The notes: generated by a model not told the origin, from the letters alone. A DNA stretch of 64,000 nt from Diabrotica undecimpunctata (GCF_040954645.1 NC_092805.1:16270741-16334740), one strand, 5' to 3'; counted from the stretch's first letter, positions 35,195 through 45,530 are shown. Translations and numbers: made by a program.

Positions 35195-35565
35195 AGCTTC
35201 TAAATTATTTATTGTCCATTGTTTTCTTTCTGTAATAAAAATGAAAAAAATGTTCAGGAACTGTAAAGTCTTTCAAATCCCGTATCAATATATTACCCCG
35301 TATAAAAACAACAACAAAAAATAATAAAAAGTACTTGTGGGTAAATACGGAACCACACCTTTTAGATGACTTGAAAATATACAAAAATATCAGAATAAAT
35401 TGTATACGATCTCTTTAACAACCATCAAAATTACCTAATTTAGCTGTTCTTACCTGCCATTATCAATTTGTTTACGTTCAGTAGAAATTTTAGTAGTTGG
35501 CGCGCAAAATAGCGAAAAACGTGTCACATCAATCACCTACTAGAACACACTAAAGCGCTCCAAAA

Positions 35566-36696
35566 CAGTGTTCCCAAACTTAAAAAAATAAAATCGGTAG
35601 AATTTGTTAAAAAAATCGGTAGATTGTGGTGTAAAATCGGTAGATTTTTCAAAATATACTATTTTGTTTAAATTTCATAATGTTTTGCAATTCGTTTATT
35701 TAAGAAAAAATAAAATATGTTTATTCATCTAAATCTAATAAAATAAAAAAATGAGAACCGAGATACTAAACTTAAAACGAGAAGGTTGGCACTGCTGGCA
35801 CGTTGGCACTTGGCTGGCAGTAACATCCAACAGTAACGAAGTGGGAAATACGAAGTTGTCACATTTATATTGGGTACATATACTACATAAATATTAAGGT
35901 CTGGATTCTACTAAGTAGACGAGAGAAAAAAAAAAGAGGACTTAAAAAACTTTATTTGTCATGTTTATTTTAAACCATATAATATAATCTCAAACTAAAT
36001 GAAATATTGAAATAGACACCTGCTACTTGTTTCACCTAGGTTTGAATCACTTTCAGAACTTGACGACATAACTATTAAATTATTGTTACGCGTACAATAA
36101 AAAATTACGCTACTAATACAATAACACGACGTTACGAGTTACGACTTCACAAACCTCAACTGACTGAAATTTAAATCTTTAAATGAGTCTGTGACTAGGA
36201 ATCGAATACTTATCCGAGAAACGAAAACTCAAGTATAAAACCTTTTTACAAGGAAATATTATTCAACAAACAAACTACCGAGTTTTTATGTGAGGTGCAC
36301 TCGGAAGCTTAGATTAACTATGCGTTGTTCCGTTCCTAACTTGACAAATTCCCAGAACCAAGCGGTCGGGATCACAATGGATTTGGATTCATTTATTGCA
36401 TTATTAGCTTTTATGACATCGTGTACTTTGTAAAGTACCGCTTAGGTATCATTTAAGAATAAATTTTTGAATGTTTTCACACGTTTTCGTGAATACACAA
36501 AAATGCTCAATGCAAATTACACGTATCGGAAGAAAAATTGTTTTGTCTCTTACATATTTCTTCTCAAATTTAAGAATAAGTAAAAATTTCTATCGGAATA
36601 TAAAAATCGGTAGAATTTAAGCCTGTGTCGGTAGATCGGTAGAAATACGTCGAAATCGGTAGATCTACCGATTTATCGGTAGGTTTGGGAACACTG
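35566..36696. mobile_element. non-autonomous hAT derivative nested in piggyBac
   Basis: A 1131-bp insert with 14-bp perfect ends CAGTGTTCCCAAAC and an exact 8-bp duplication CTCCAAAA (35558-35565 and 36697-36704). The phrase AAATCGGTAGA repeats at both ends (about 35590-35650 and 36595-36680), as subterminal binding sites usually do. No transposase reading frame inside; mobilised in trans if at all. Confidence 0.93.
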
Positions 36697-37770
36697 CTCC
36701 AAAACCTGATCGTATGCATGGCCGATAGTGTAAGAGAGGGGATTAAAGAATTTGTCTGTGGTTCCGGCCGGCGCTTACCGGGACAGTAGGATAAAAATTC
36801 TTGAAATTGTGGTTCCACTATGGGACCACTCGCCCACAAAGGGTTAAATGGACAAATTTTGAGTACGGCAAGCAAACGGAAAGTCATAGAAGATATCACA
36901 AAGCGTCCAACAAAAATTATCCATTCTGTAATAAGGGAAAACAGTGATGCTATGAATTCTTTGACAAGAAAAGACATTACCTACGTAGGAAATAATATGT
37001 ATTACAAGAGACGTCAAATCCAACCAACTTTTTGTTATTCTTAAAGTAAAGTGTCGCAATTCTAATTTAATATTTGCCCCAAAAATTATTGTAGCTGATT
37101 ATGAATTAGCTATTCATAAAGAAATTTCTGCACAATGACCCACCACAAAGATCGTTGAATGCAGGTTTCATCTTGGCCAAGTTTGGTACAGGAAAATACA
37201 GAGTTTAGGCTTGGCTAAAGAATATCAAGATGGAAAAAGTGAAAGTGAAAAGTGGCTGAAGTGTCTTTTTGGACTATTTGTTTTAAAACCAGAGGAGAAT
37301 GTTTCGCTTTGGATTTGGCTGAATTTCAGCCAAATCATCTGCATAAAGCTGCGGTAGATTTTGCGGACTATTTAATAGACAATTATGTTGGTGAAAATTC
37401 TTTATTTTCACCAACACTTTGGGCTGAAGCAGCTGTAACTACAGAAACTTCTACATATGCATGCGAGTCCTTTCACTCTCGATTTAATTCAAATTTCTAT
37501 TCGATGCACCCTTCGTTATATTTATTTGTAAACGTTTTGAACAATTTTCAAACAGATACTTACATTCGCATTCAAAGCGGTAAGGAGTCTGTTAAATGTA
37601 AGAACAAAATTGTTAGGCGAAGATTAAACATGTTAACTTCTAAGATGTCGGAATATAATAACGGTTTGTTGAGACGAATAGATTTTGTAAAATTTGCATC
37701 ATGTTTTCATAAAGTATAATTATTAAATGTAAATATGTGTAACGCTTTTATTGTTATAAATATTAAAGTC

Positions 37771-37850
37771 TTGGTCCTCAATTCGTGCGATTTTTTCAGG
37801 TATAAAAGTAAACCCTTACTTAAAATTTCATTTTGGTCCTCAATTCGTGC
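37771..37850 (+). repeat. 18-bp direct repeat at the MULE right end
   Basis: TTGGTCCTCAATTCGTGC at 37771-37788 and again at 37833-37850. See the MULE entry. Confidence 0.85.
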
Positions 37851-38056
37851 CTGCCCGTAATTTCTGTTACCAGTTTTTAACCCCTTATAAGATAAGTAAT
37901 ACCCAATGTGATAGGCAAATATAACCGCTACAATACAAGTAGTTTCAAAATGCGCAATTCCATTTTGATTTTGTATGGCATAAGTTGGTTAAAAAAATCC
38001 ATACCTAAATAAATTTTTATACCTTTGCGTTTCGGGATATTTAGCCCTAATGAACA

Positions 38057-40140
38057 CATGGTACAATGAATACACAAGGTATGATACTTAATGTTCCAAA
38101 ATCGGTTCGCTTTCGCGCATGACGTAGTCAAGATCGCTTATTCCCGCAACATTTGAATGTAGTTGTATAGGAAAGACTTTTAATTTTAAGTTATTTTATA
38201 TAATTTAGCTAATTTAATTATAGTAATTATAAAGAGATGATAAAATTATGTTATTATAATATTTATCCTTTATAAAACATAGATATCCTTTATAAGACAA
38301 GTTTTAATTATCTTTTATTACACGTAGGTACAGGTTAATTAACTTATACTCCAGAGTTCGATATTTCAGATGTTCAAAAAGATACAGAAAAGTGGTAATG
38401 GAGGTACACAAAATTTGTACGTATATATACCTACTGAACTAAACACAAAATCAAAATAAATAATGACAAAGTCAACTTTATTTATATCGAATGAGCTAGC
38501 TGGCCATCGAATATGAGTGTAGTGAGGGCACACAATATTGCACAAAATTTAAAATGACATTTTTGTAATATTCACACATAAAATTATCTTGGTATTGTTT
38601 ATAATAATGATAACATTGTATATTTTAATAATGATAACATGATTTAACAAAGAAAAATATGTTATTTTGGAAGATGCTAAATTGATTTCCTCCGAAACAG
38701 TTCTTATTGCAAATTGCATAGCAGGCTGAGGCTAATTTCTTACTTAACAAATCGATATGAAAAAACCATTTAAGGTTTCATGACTAATAATTAATAAAAA
38801 TAAAGATTTAGACTTACGTCGTTGACCTAGAAGTAGTAAGAAGCTGCTCAATATACTTTTTGGACTCTCTGTGTTCGCCTCCTTGTACGCGTTTCTTTTG
38901 GTTGGTTAAAAGGGTAACCGATGTTGATTTAGGCAAATAAAGACTAGGTACTGCCTCAGGTTTGAGTTTTAGACCCTTTTTAGAAACGTAATTTAAAAGT
39001 TCCTGTTGTAGATTTCTTTGGTAATCTTCAGTTTTAAAATGTGTATAACAAATTCTTGCAGTATTACAATTAAAATTATCCTATCTACAACAAGATATAA
39101 TCCACAGTTTTCTGGTCACGCTATCTTTAGGAAATGTATGAAACCTAAATTGATTTGTCTGATTTTATCTTCATTGTCACTATTGCAACAAGCAATTGCA
39201 CAGCGTACTTTGAAAAAGGTACAAAACCAGATATACAATGGCAAATAAAAACTTTCAGTTTTACAAAAAAATACTATACAGTATAAATAAATAGTAACTA
39301 AACACCATTTGTATAAAGACACATATATAAGCATATATCTAAATTATTTTTCTATTATAAAATAGATGACTCAGTCAGTATTGAGATACTTTAAAATATA
39401 TTTATTATCTCATAACTTGCAATTTGCAATAGTCACCATTGATAACCGATATTATTGCTGAACTTTTGTTTTTATACAAGCTTTCTGTCTTGCCGGTGTA
39501 AAGTCGTCTGAAGTCGATATTTATTGTGTTTTGCGTTTGAACTAATTCGTGTTTATTTTTCATATTATTATATTGTTTGATAAGTAAATTTTGCATATAA
39601 TAATCGGTAGGTTATAGTAATGTGTATATTTTTTATTTTACTAAATTTCATTATAACTCGTTTAAAATACCATATTGAATTGTAAAACAGATTTTTCTCT
39701 ATTGTACTCTATTTTGTTTTTATTTCAGTAAAACTGCTTGGAAGTGAGTGACAATGAATCAGAATAAGCAAATCTACTACTATTTACCTATTCACAGTAT
39801 TTCCTATGCAGAAAGTTTTTAAATTTCAAGGGATTTGCATACAAAAAGTGTACTTATATTATTAGTATTATGTATGAAAACAAAAATAAATATTTTGCCT
39901 GAATCTCTAGGAGAAGTAAAGGTTTTACGCTACTGAAAATATATTTTTATTCAATTATAACCAAAACAAAACATTTAAAAAAATTAGATCACTTTTTAAC
40001 CATAATTTCAAAATTAATGTGTACGTTAAGCTGTAATAATGGGTTCGAGGTGGTTCAGGCGATCTTAACTACGTCACACTCCTGGGCCAGCTGTCAAATG
40101 TCATGCGCAATATCATACCTTGTGTATTCAGTGTATCATG
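38057..40140 (-). mobile_element. P-like (THAP) DNA transposon, deletion derivative
   Basis: Ends CATGGTACAATGAATACACA and, reversed, CATGATACACTGAATACACA, both continuing AGGTATGATA: about 30 bp with two mismatches. A direct repeat TAATGAACA abuts both ends (38048-38056 and 40141-40149), 8-9 bp depending on where the end is set. An inner inverted repeat, TGACGTAGTCAAGATCGC (38120-38137) and its near complement at 40059-40076, starts about 64 bp from each end. This architecture (31-bp ends starting CATGAT, an inner inverted repeat, 8-bp duplication) is that of the Drosophila P element. The only coding relic is a THAP domain at 38818-39209. Confidence 0.75.
38818..39209 (-). pseudogene. THAP-type zinc-finger domain
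   Basis: Minus strand: RCAIACCNSDNEDK (first Cys pair), INLGFIHFLKI, a frameshift, KLWIISCCR, a stop, DNFNCNTARICYTHFKTEDY (the C-x2-H pair) and LKLKPEAVPSLYLP, which is the AVPS-type end of the THAP fold. It ends KKYIEQLLTTSRST at a GTAAGT donor (38812-38817). The C2CH residues, the Trp and the AVPS motif are all there, so identification is firm, although one shift and one stop make it a pseudogene as it stands. P elements and THAP9-like genes begin with such a domain. No transposase core follows within the element. Confidence 0.75.
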
Positions 40141-40149
40141 TAATGAACA

Positions 40150-41069
40150 AATACATTGTTTATTTCCTACCCACAAGCTGAATTTTATTTTAGTTGAAAG
40201 AATATGATATTACAATACTAAAGTAAAAACTTTACTCAATGTTACCCACGGGAACCTGCTTATTATAAACGAAAGGATGAATTGGTTTCAAATAAAAAAT
40301 TTCTTTTGTTGAAAAATTCTTAAAATAAGCAGGTTCCCGTCTTAAACTTTGGATATACTAACGGGAACAGGGCGTAGGATCACTGAATTCAATACTGAAA
40401 GCAAAAATGTGTCAAGAACCGCTAAACTGCGAATCTATAAGGCAGTAATCAGACCACGGTGGAGTATGTCATCGTTGATTATGAAACAGTAGGATGAAAA
40501 GAAAGTATAGATCATAATGTTAGATTAATTCATTAATTGTGAAGTGTAACTTCTATTTTTTAACACCGATATAAGATTAAATAATAAAACAATAGGAAAA
40601 ATTAATTTAAAATATACTACTATAGAAATAAAGATTTTAATACCTACACTAATTCCATCAATTGACACTAATATCACCAATAACAATACCAAAATTGGCC
40701 ACATTTTTAAAATTAGAAGACAAGGTGTTGACATATCTGTCATTATATTGACTGCATTTAAGTTTAAATAAATTTAATGAATGTGCGAATGTAAATTAAC
40801 AAGTCTAATAGCATGTGATTATCTAGTCAATCCACATATAACGTGTTTTCAAAGAAACACATTTAATTTGGAATTTACATCACGTAATCTCTTATTATAG
40901 TAAACTGTGCTAACCATAGTTATATTTAGTATTTATGAGAACTAATCATGAGAATGTTCCATTAATGGAATTTTATGCCGAAAAAGTCTGGGGATATTTT
41001 TATAAAATAATAACATTAATAAAAATTATTAAAAATGAAAAAGCTACAAACAAATAATGACCAAAAACG
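40150..41069. other. spacer with a perfect inverted repeat
   Basis: Contains the 17-bp inverted repeat of 40248-40340. No coding sequence recognised; AT-rich. Confidence 0.5.
40248..40340. repeat. perfect 17-bp inverted repeat, 59-bp loop
   Basis: ACGGGAACCTGCTTATT at 40248-40264 and its exact complement at 40324-40340; a third partial copy (ACGGGAACAGG) follows at about 40359. Could be a tiny MITE or a hairpin end of a decayed element; no target duplication seen. Confidence 0.75.
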
Positions 41070-41340
41070 AAACAATATTAACTGACGACAGGATATAATG
41101 AAAAGATGAAAGGAACATATCGAACAATTGTTAAATGGAGGGCAAAAAAAACTAAAGAAAATGCAAACAAACGTAATTGGCGAATCAGAGAATATCACTG
41201 AGGAGACAAAAGCTATACAGAAAGAAGAACTAGAGGAAGCAGTTAGCAAGATAAAAACTGGGATAAAGCTCCTGGAAGCAATGAAGTTAGTCGAGAAATG
41301 TCGAAATATATAGAAGAAAAACAAAAAAAAATGCTTTAAA
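41070..41340 (+). mobile_element. LINE fragment (start of reverse transcriptase)
   Basis: Codons give WKEHIEQLLNGG, KEELEEAVSKIKTG and, after a one-base shift, KAPGSNEVSREMSKYIEE: the linker and first (KAPG-D) motif of a LINE reverse transcriptase. Nothing further follows. Confidence 0.65.
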
Positions 41341-41369
41341 ATTACTGTATAGGATAGAACAGAATGCAA

Positions 41370-42090
41370 ATGGTAATTGCAGATGTATGCGTATTTATAC
41401 GTATTACTATTGTGTTGAGAGATTGAGATATTAAGATATTAATAATTCATAAAAAATCCCGAAAAATTGTTAATTATAAATCACGTAAATTGTTTACCCA
41501 TTTTTATTAGTACAATTAGAACTAGAACACGTATTGTATAACATATTCTTGAAGTAAAGTGCGATCTTCCAGGCTAAGCAATTTCAATAATATCAGGCCT
41601 AGTGAACGAGTCGATTCGTCGTAGGAGTTATGATATAAAAAGAGTAAACGAGGAATCGTGGTCAAAAATAGTAATTCGTTAGTCAAACATTATTGTTGAT
41701 TTATTCGAGATGTAATTAGAGTTACTCCTAAGCTGTAATTAATATATTAAGAAATGTTATCGATACGCTATTCCGTATGTATATAAGTAACCAACAAACG
41801 AGATACATCGCAGGTTTACTATGTCTAGTTGGTTCGCTATTCCCAGTCCGAACTGTCTAGTGAATTTAGTAATTATTTTTTTGCGAAGTTAGATACTTTT
41901 TGACAGACTAAAAGTGGCTGGAAATTACTATACAACCAAGCACACGTACTCATCGCCAATATTAATAGTAAACAAACTAAATAGTAAATAAAATAGAACC
42001 TTACGAATACCGACAACCAATATTTATTTATCTGCATCATATAATAAATAGTTATGTTAAATTATAACAACTGAAATATATTTTTTAAAT
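41370..42090. other. possible solo LTR or repeat unit
   Basis: No coding sequence. The stretch has a TATA-like box (TATATAAGTAACC near 41779) and shares a diverged 70-base segment (about 41665-41735) with 54640-54715 on the other strand. A run from TGTTGAG (41411) to ATAACA (42069) would fit a solo LTR, but no clean target duplication is visible. Confidence 0.3.
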
Positions 42091-42093
42091 ATA

Positions 42094-43399
42094 ACGGGTG
42101 TTTTTTTTAGAGGTATAGAAATAGAAGTTGGCAACACGTTTTTAAGGGGCGGCCATTTTGACAGCTGTCAGGTGATTATTATTTAATTTAGTTTGACATT
42201 TCAATATGAATAGACTGACGCCTTAACAACGCTTTCAAATTGTGCAAATTTATTTTGAAAATCATAGTTCTGTTCGGAATACGTATCGCGCACTACGTCC
42301 ATTTTATGGTATACATAATCGCCCATCAGAGCAATTAATTCGATCAACTGTGGAACGTTTTCGCACCACTTTCACTCTTAATGATAATACGCATCCACAG
42401 AGACGTCGTACAGTGCGTACAGAAGATGTTGTTGCTGCTGTTGAGCGTAGTATAGAGGAAGACCCGAATCAGTCTATACGCCATCGTGCACAGCAGTTGG
42501 ATATGTGTCCATCCACTTTATCGAAGATTTTGGGAAAAGATCTTGGTTTGCGTGCTTACAAAATTCAACTCGTGCAGGAATTGAAGCCACACGATCACCT
42601 AGCAAGGTGTAGATTTGGTGAATGGGCCCAAAACGAAATTGCCGTTGATCCCGACTTTCATAAGCGAATTTTGTTTAGCGACGAAGCTCACTTTTGGTTA
42701 AATGGCTACGTCAACAAACAAAACTGCCGTATTTGGAGTAAAGATAATCCTCAAGAGTATGTTGAGAAACCACTATATCTAGAAAAATTGACTGTTTGGT
42801 GTGCTTTGTGGGCTGGTGGAATCATTGGTCCGTACTTCTTCAACAACAATGCTGACCAGAACGTTACAGTCAATGGTGACCGCTATAGAGCCATGATTAC
42901 TGACTTTTTTATTCCTGAATTGAACAACCATAAAGTGCAGGAGCTGTGGTTTCAGCAAGACGGCGCAACATGTCACACAGCTCGTGCCACAATGGATTTA
43001 TTGAGGGAAACGTTTGGTAACCGCATAATCTCGCGTTTAGGACCCGTGAATTGGCCTCCAAGGTCGTGCGATTTAACACCGTTAGACTATTTTCTGTGGG
43101 GTTATGTAAAGTCGCTAGTCTATGCCAATAAGCCTGAAACGATTGACGAACTGGAGGACAACATTCGCCGCGTTATTGCCGATATACGGCCACAAATAGT
43201 GGAAAAAGTCGCCGAAAATTGGACCTCCAGATTAGACTACGTCAGAGCCAGCCTTGGTGGTCATATGCCAGAAATCATATTTAAAATATTATAATGTCAG
43301 AAAATTATCTTTCAAATAAAGTTAATTTCCTGTTCATATAAAAAATAATCTTTGTTTTATTCCACTTTAAAGTTCTATACCTCTAAAAAAAACACCCAT
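42094..43399 (+). mobile_element. DD41D mariner-type (rosa-like) transposon
   Basis: A 1306-bp element with ends ACGGGTGTTTTTTTTAGAGG and, reversed, ATGGGTGTTTTTTTTAGAGG, each continuing TATAGAA, flanked by TA (42092-42093 and 43400-43401). It carries a nearly intact transposase. Confidence 0.92.
42206..43294 (+). pseudogene. DD41D transposase with one early nonsense codon
   Basis: Starts ATG at 42206 (MNRLTP), TAA at codon 7 where the aligned sequence suggests Glu, then an unbroken frame to 43294, about 362 codons. N-terminal paired helix-turn-helix (SVRNTYRALRPFYG; QSIRHRAQQLDMCPSTLSKIL), then FSDEAHFWLNG, WFQQDGATCHTA and CDLTPLDYFLWGY. Between the second and third Asp there are 41 residues, the DD41D signature I associate with the rosa group. 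All catalytic residues are present. The next usable ATG lies beyond the first helix-turn-helix, so the copy is probably inactive unless read through. Confidence 0.92.
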
Positions 43400-43401
43400 T
43401 A

Positions 43402-44004
43402 TATTACCTACCTAGAAAGAAGTCTGTAATAAAAGTTTATTTAAGCTGTTAATACTGTGAGCGTGTGAGCTAGGAACTTTTGTGTTGTAGGTTTCCAGAT
43501 ATGAATCCGTCAAAATGTGCCCGAATTGAGCGAATGGACCTTAGTTATTAAGGCACGGAAAACCTAATTGAAGTGGTGATAGATCAATATTAACTAAAGC
43601 AAACAAACATATACAAATACCTGGATATAACCAACAAGGCCAGCATTGAGAACAATCTCAAAAACAAATTAGAGATTACAGGAAAACTATTCCAGACCCT
43701 AAATAGGGGATTTGTCAAATCCCCTATGAATTTATTATTAAATCCCCTAAAAAAGTGACACCTACTGTCAGAAATGTTTCCATCGACGGTAAAAACGACC
43801 AGTTCTCTATTCTAAGTACCAGTAATGCATTGGTTAGTGATCAGTGTAATAGTGTCTAGGGGCTCGGGAGACTGAGACCTCGAAAGCCCTAAAGAAGACA
43901 TCAAAGAGGATGTCGAAAGCTCGGCGCAATGATAATCGACGCGGTTTAACCCGGAAGACTGTTGAGTTTAATATTTTTTCCTGTTAATAGCTCTAGGTTT
44001 AATT
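43402..44004 (+). other. spacer with LINE-like scraps
   Basis: About 43605-43710 encodes YKYLDITNKASIENNL, KLEITGKLFQTLNRGF, resembling the region after the YADD box in LINEs. About 43860-43960 (GATGTCGAAAGCTCGGCG, AACCCGGAAGACTG) looks like a retroelement 3' untranslated end. Confidence 0.45.
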
Positions 44005-44292
44005 GTACTAATACTAACCGCGAAATGAGTTTACTGAGATAATGATGGATAAACTTGAAAATGATGAAAATTTCGTTAACAGAATATGTTTTTCCGATGA
44101 AGCAACCTTTAAACTGTGTGGAAGTGTAAATCGACACAATTTGAGGTACTGGAGTGACGTAAATCCACACAGGAAGCGTGAAAACCATACTCAAAGAGAC
44201 CACAAAAATTAAATGTATGGTCAGGTATAGTAGTTACTCAGTTAATTGGTCAATTTTTTATCGAAGGAAATCTAACGTCAGATAGTTACGAA

Positions 44293-45226
44293 TAGTCACT
44301 AGAACTAAAGTTAGTCAGTCCAGGGCGCCGCCTGACTAACTTTAGTGCAGGATTCGTTCTTCGTACTCCCGGCGATAGTTCCCGAGGTACTTTAAAAAAA
44401 TGCCCTCTCGTCGCCGAGTCTACGCCGAACGCCTACCTGCTAAACCAGACCCTCCTCTGTCATCCAGCGATCCGGAAGCGGAATGGCCGCTGTAAGGCCG
44501 GCATCACTTCCGAATCACTACCTTTATTCATTCATTCTCCATTCATACACATCCACACTCTATTCATCAGCAAGGAGGTTCCCTGTCTCGTTTAGCGTTG
44601 GTTTAGCAGTCTTTCTTCCTCTTCCTTTTTCTTGATCACTGCACGGAATAGCTGTGTATGTTAGTCCAAACTAATTTATTTTCAACCATTCTCTCAATCA
44701 TTTCTCTCACTGTAACCAAATTCACACCTGTCTCTCTCTCCATTCTGTTCCTTTCCACTATCCATCTGCTGCAATCTAACATCGTATGTGTCACAGTGTC
44801 CGAGTATCCACAGTATAGGCATTCATCTGTATCAGCCTTTCCGATCCTATAGAGGTAGGCCCTAAAACACCCGTGTCCTGTGAGCACCTGCGTCAGGAAA
44901 TAATCCAGTCGCCTGTGGCCACAGTCCACCCAATCTCTTATGTTCGGGATCAGCATTTTCGTCCACTGTGCCACATCTTCCGTATTGTTCCATTCTTCTT
45001 GCCATCTTTCAAATGACCTTTCCGTTTCCTGTCTTTTCTCGGCCACAGTAAGGTTTGGACCTCTTCTCTCATAAAGCTCTTTTCTTTCCACCGCCAAAAC
45101 ATGCAACGGAACACATCCAGTGATGGTCCATAAGGCTGCCACAGACACAGTCCTGTAGGCGCATGCCACTCGCAACAGACTTGTTCTGTCTACTCGTGTC
45201 ATGAGACTCCTACAGGCAGTTATCTC
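44293..45226 (-). mobile_element. 5'-truncated R1-type LINE inserted in a DD41D element
   Basis: GC-rich insert between TACGAA duplications. Its open frame (44636-45226, minus) is the C-terminal part of R1 ORF2; 44293-44635 is 3' untranslated sequence. It is the better preserved counterpart of the R1 fragment at 10130-10460. Confidence 0.85.
44636..45202 (-). CDS. R1-type ORF2 C-terminal domain (TE-derived)
   Basis: 188 codons without a stop: LLRVACAYRTVSVAALWTI, RWQEEWNNTEDVAQWTKMLI, DCGHRRLDYFLTQVLTGHGC and the CCHC-like zinc knuckle ECLYCGYSDTVTHTMLDC. This region follows the reverse transcriptase in R1-clade LINEs. It is a truncated piece, not a gene: the insertion begins at 45226, so the frame has no start of its own. 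Confidence 0.85.
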   Translation of the reverse strand: MTRVDRTSLLRVACAYRTVSVAALWTITGCVPLHVLAVERKELYERRGPNLTVAEKRQETERSFERWQEEWNNTEDVAQWTKMLIPNIRDWVDCGHRRLDYFLTQVLTGHGCFRAYLYRIGKADTDECLYCGYSDTVTHTMLDCSRWIVERNRMERETGVNLVTVREMIERMVENKLVWTNIHSYSVQ

Positions 45227-45530
45227 TACGAAATGTTACTTAGAAATGAAATTGTACCTACACTGAGAAACTTGTTTGGGGCCAATTTTAATCAGATATG
45301 GTTTCAGCAAGATGGAGCTCCAGCTCATTTTGGTGTAAATATTCGGCGTTATTTAGATGAGATATTTCCCGGACGATTAATTGGTAGACGAGGTAGAATT
45401 GAATGGCCTCCACGTTTACTTGATTTCAATCCTAAAGATTATTTTTATTGGGATACTTGAAAAATGCAGTTTACAAAACTAAACCTGCAAGTCTTGCAGA
45501 GCTAACGCAACGAATTATCGATGAATCTAT

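Larger units (their letters stand above)
33136..36847 (-). mobile_element. piggyBac element (copy B) with TTAA duplications
   Basis: TTAA at 33136-33139 and 36844-36847. Ends CCCTTTGCGGAC and, reversed, CCCTTTGTGGGC. Both subterminal regions carry a palindrome-like GGTTCCA..GGAACC motif (about 33273-33295 and 36809-36830). Total 3704 bp between duplications, of which 1131 bp plus an 8-bp duplication belong to a later hAT insertion, so the original element was about 2565 bp. The transposase lies at 33362-35194 on the minus strand. Confidence 0.93.
32930..37719 (+). pseudogene. FLYWCH-finger MULE transposase, interrupted
   Basis: N-terminal part: MSEIKMILSEKGNSLLVL, YKYREKK, a one-base shift, SGEKFWTLNKHNAKLFTL and VHNHENDIKEL, a FLYWCH-type finger that keeps the His pair but has lost a Cys. 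The frame stops at the TTAA (33136-33139) and resumes at the other piggyBac end: NGQILSTASKRKVIEDI, RPTKIIHSVI, DITYVGNNMYYKRRQIQPTF, stop at 37042. After a deletion and shifts the catalytic region follows: VADYELAIHKEIS, ECRFHLGQVWYRKIQSLGL (about 37160-37220), FGLFVLKPEE, then 37300-37719 with LWAEAAVTTETSTYACESF and HSRFNSNFYSMHPSLYLFVN. Typical of FLYWCH-MULE proteins abundant in aphids and beetles. Several shifts; inactive. Confidence 0.8.
32828..37850 (+). mobile_element. FLYWCH/MULE (Mutator-like) element carrying a nested piggyBac
   Basis: Coding relic of a Mutator-like transposase with a FLYWCH finger: 32930-33135 and 36848-37719. Candidate ends are GCACCGAATTACGGACCGAA (32828-32847) and the roughly inverted TTGGTCCTCAATTCGTGC, present twice at 37771-37788 and 37833-37850. 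The interior is split at a TTAA by the piggyBac of 33140-36843. I see no convincing flanking target duplication, so the exact edges are uncertain. Confidence 0.65.
44005..45530 (+). pseudogene. second DD41D-type transposase, split by an R1 LINE
   Basis: First part to 44292: MMDKLENDENFVNRI, CFSDEATFKLCGSVNRHN, RYWSDVNPH, KLNVWSGIVVTQLIG and FFIEGNLTSDSYE. The frame resumes at 45227: EMLLRNEIVPTLRNLFG, IWFQQDGAPAHFG, IEWPPRLLDFNPKDYF, then after a shift GYLKNAVYKTKPASLAEL. Again 41 residues separate the second and third Asp. TACGAA is present on both sides of the insert (44287-44292 and 45227-45232). The N-terminal DNA-binding half is missing. Confidence 0.85.

Noticed and set aside
41016..41369. 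117-codon minus-strand Phe/Ser-rich frame that looks like membrane segments
   Set aside because: It is the antisense shadow of a LINE fragment; the plus strand carries the KAPG motif.
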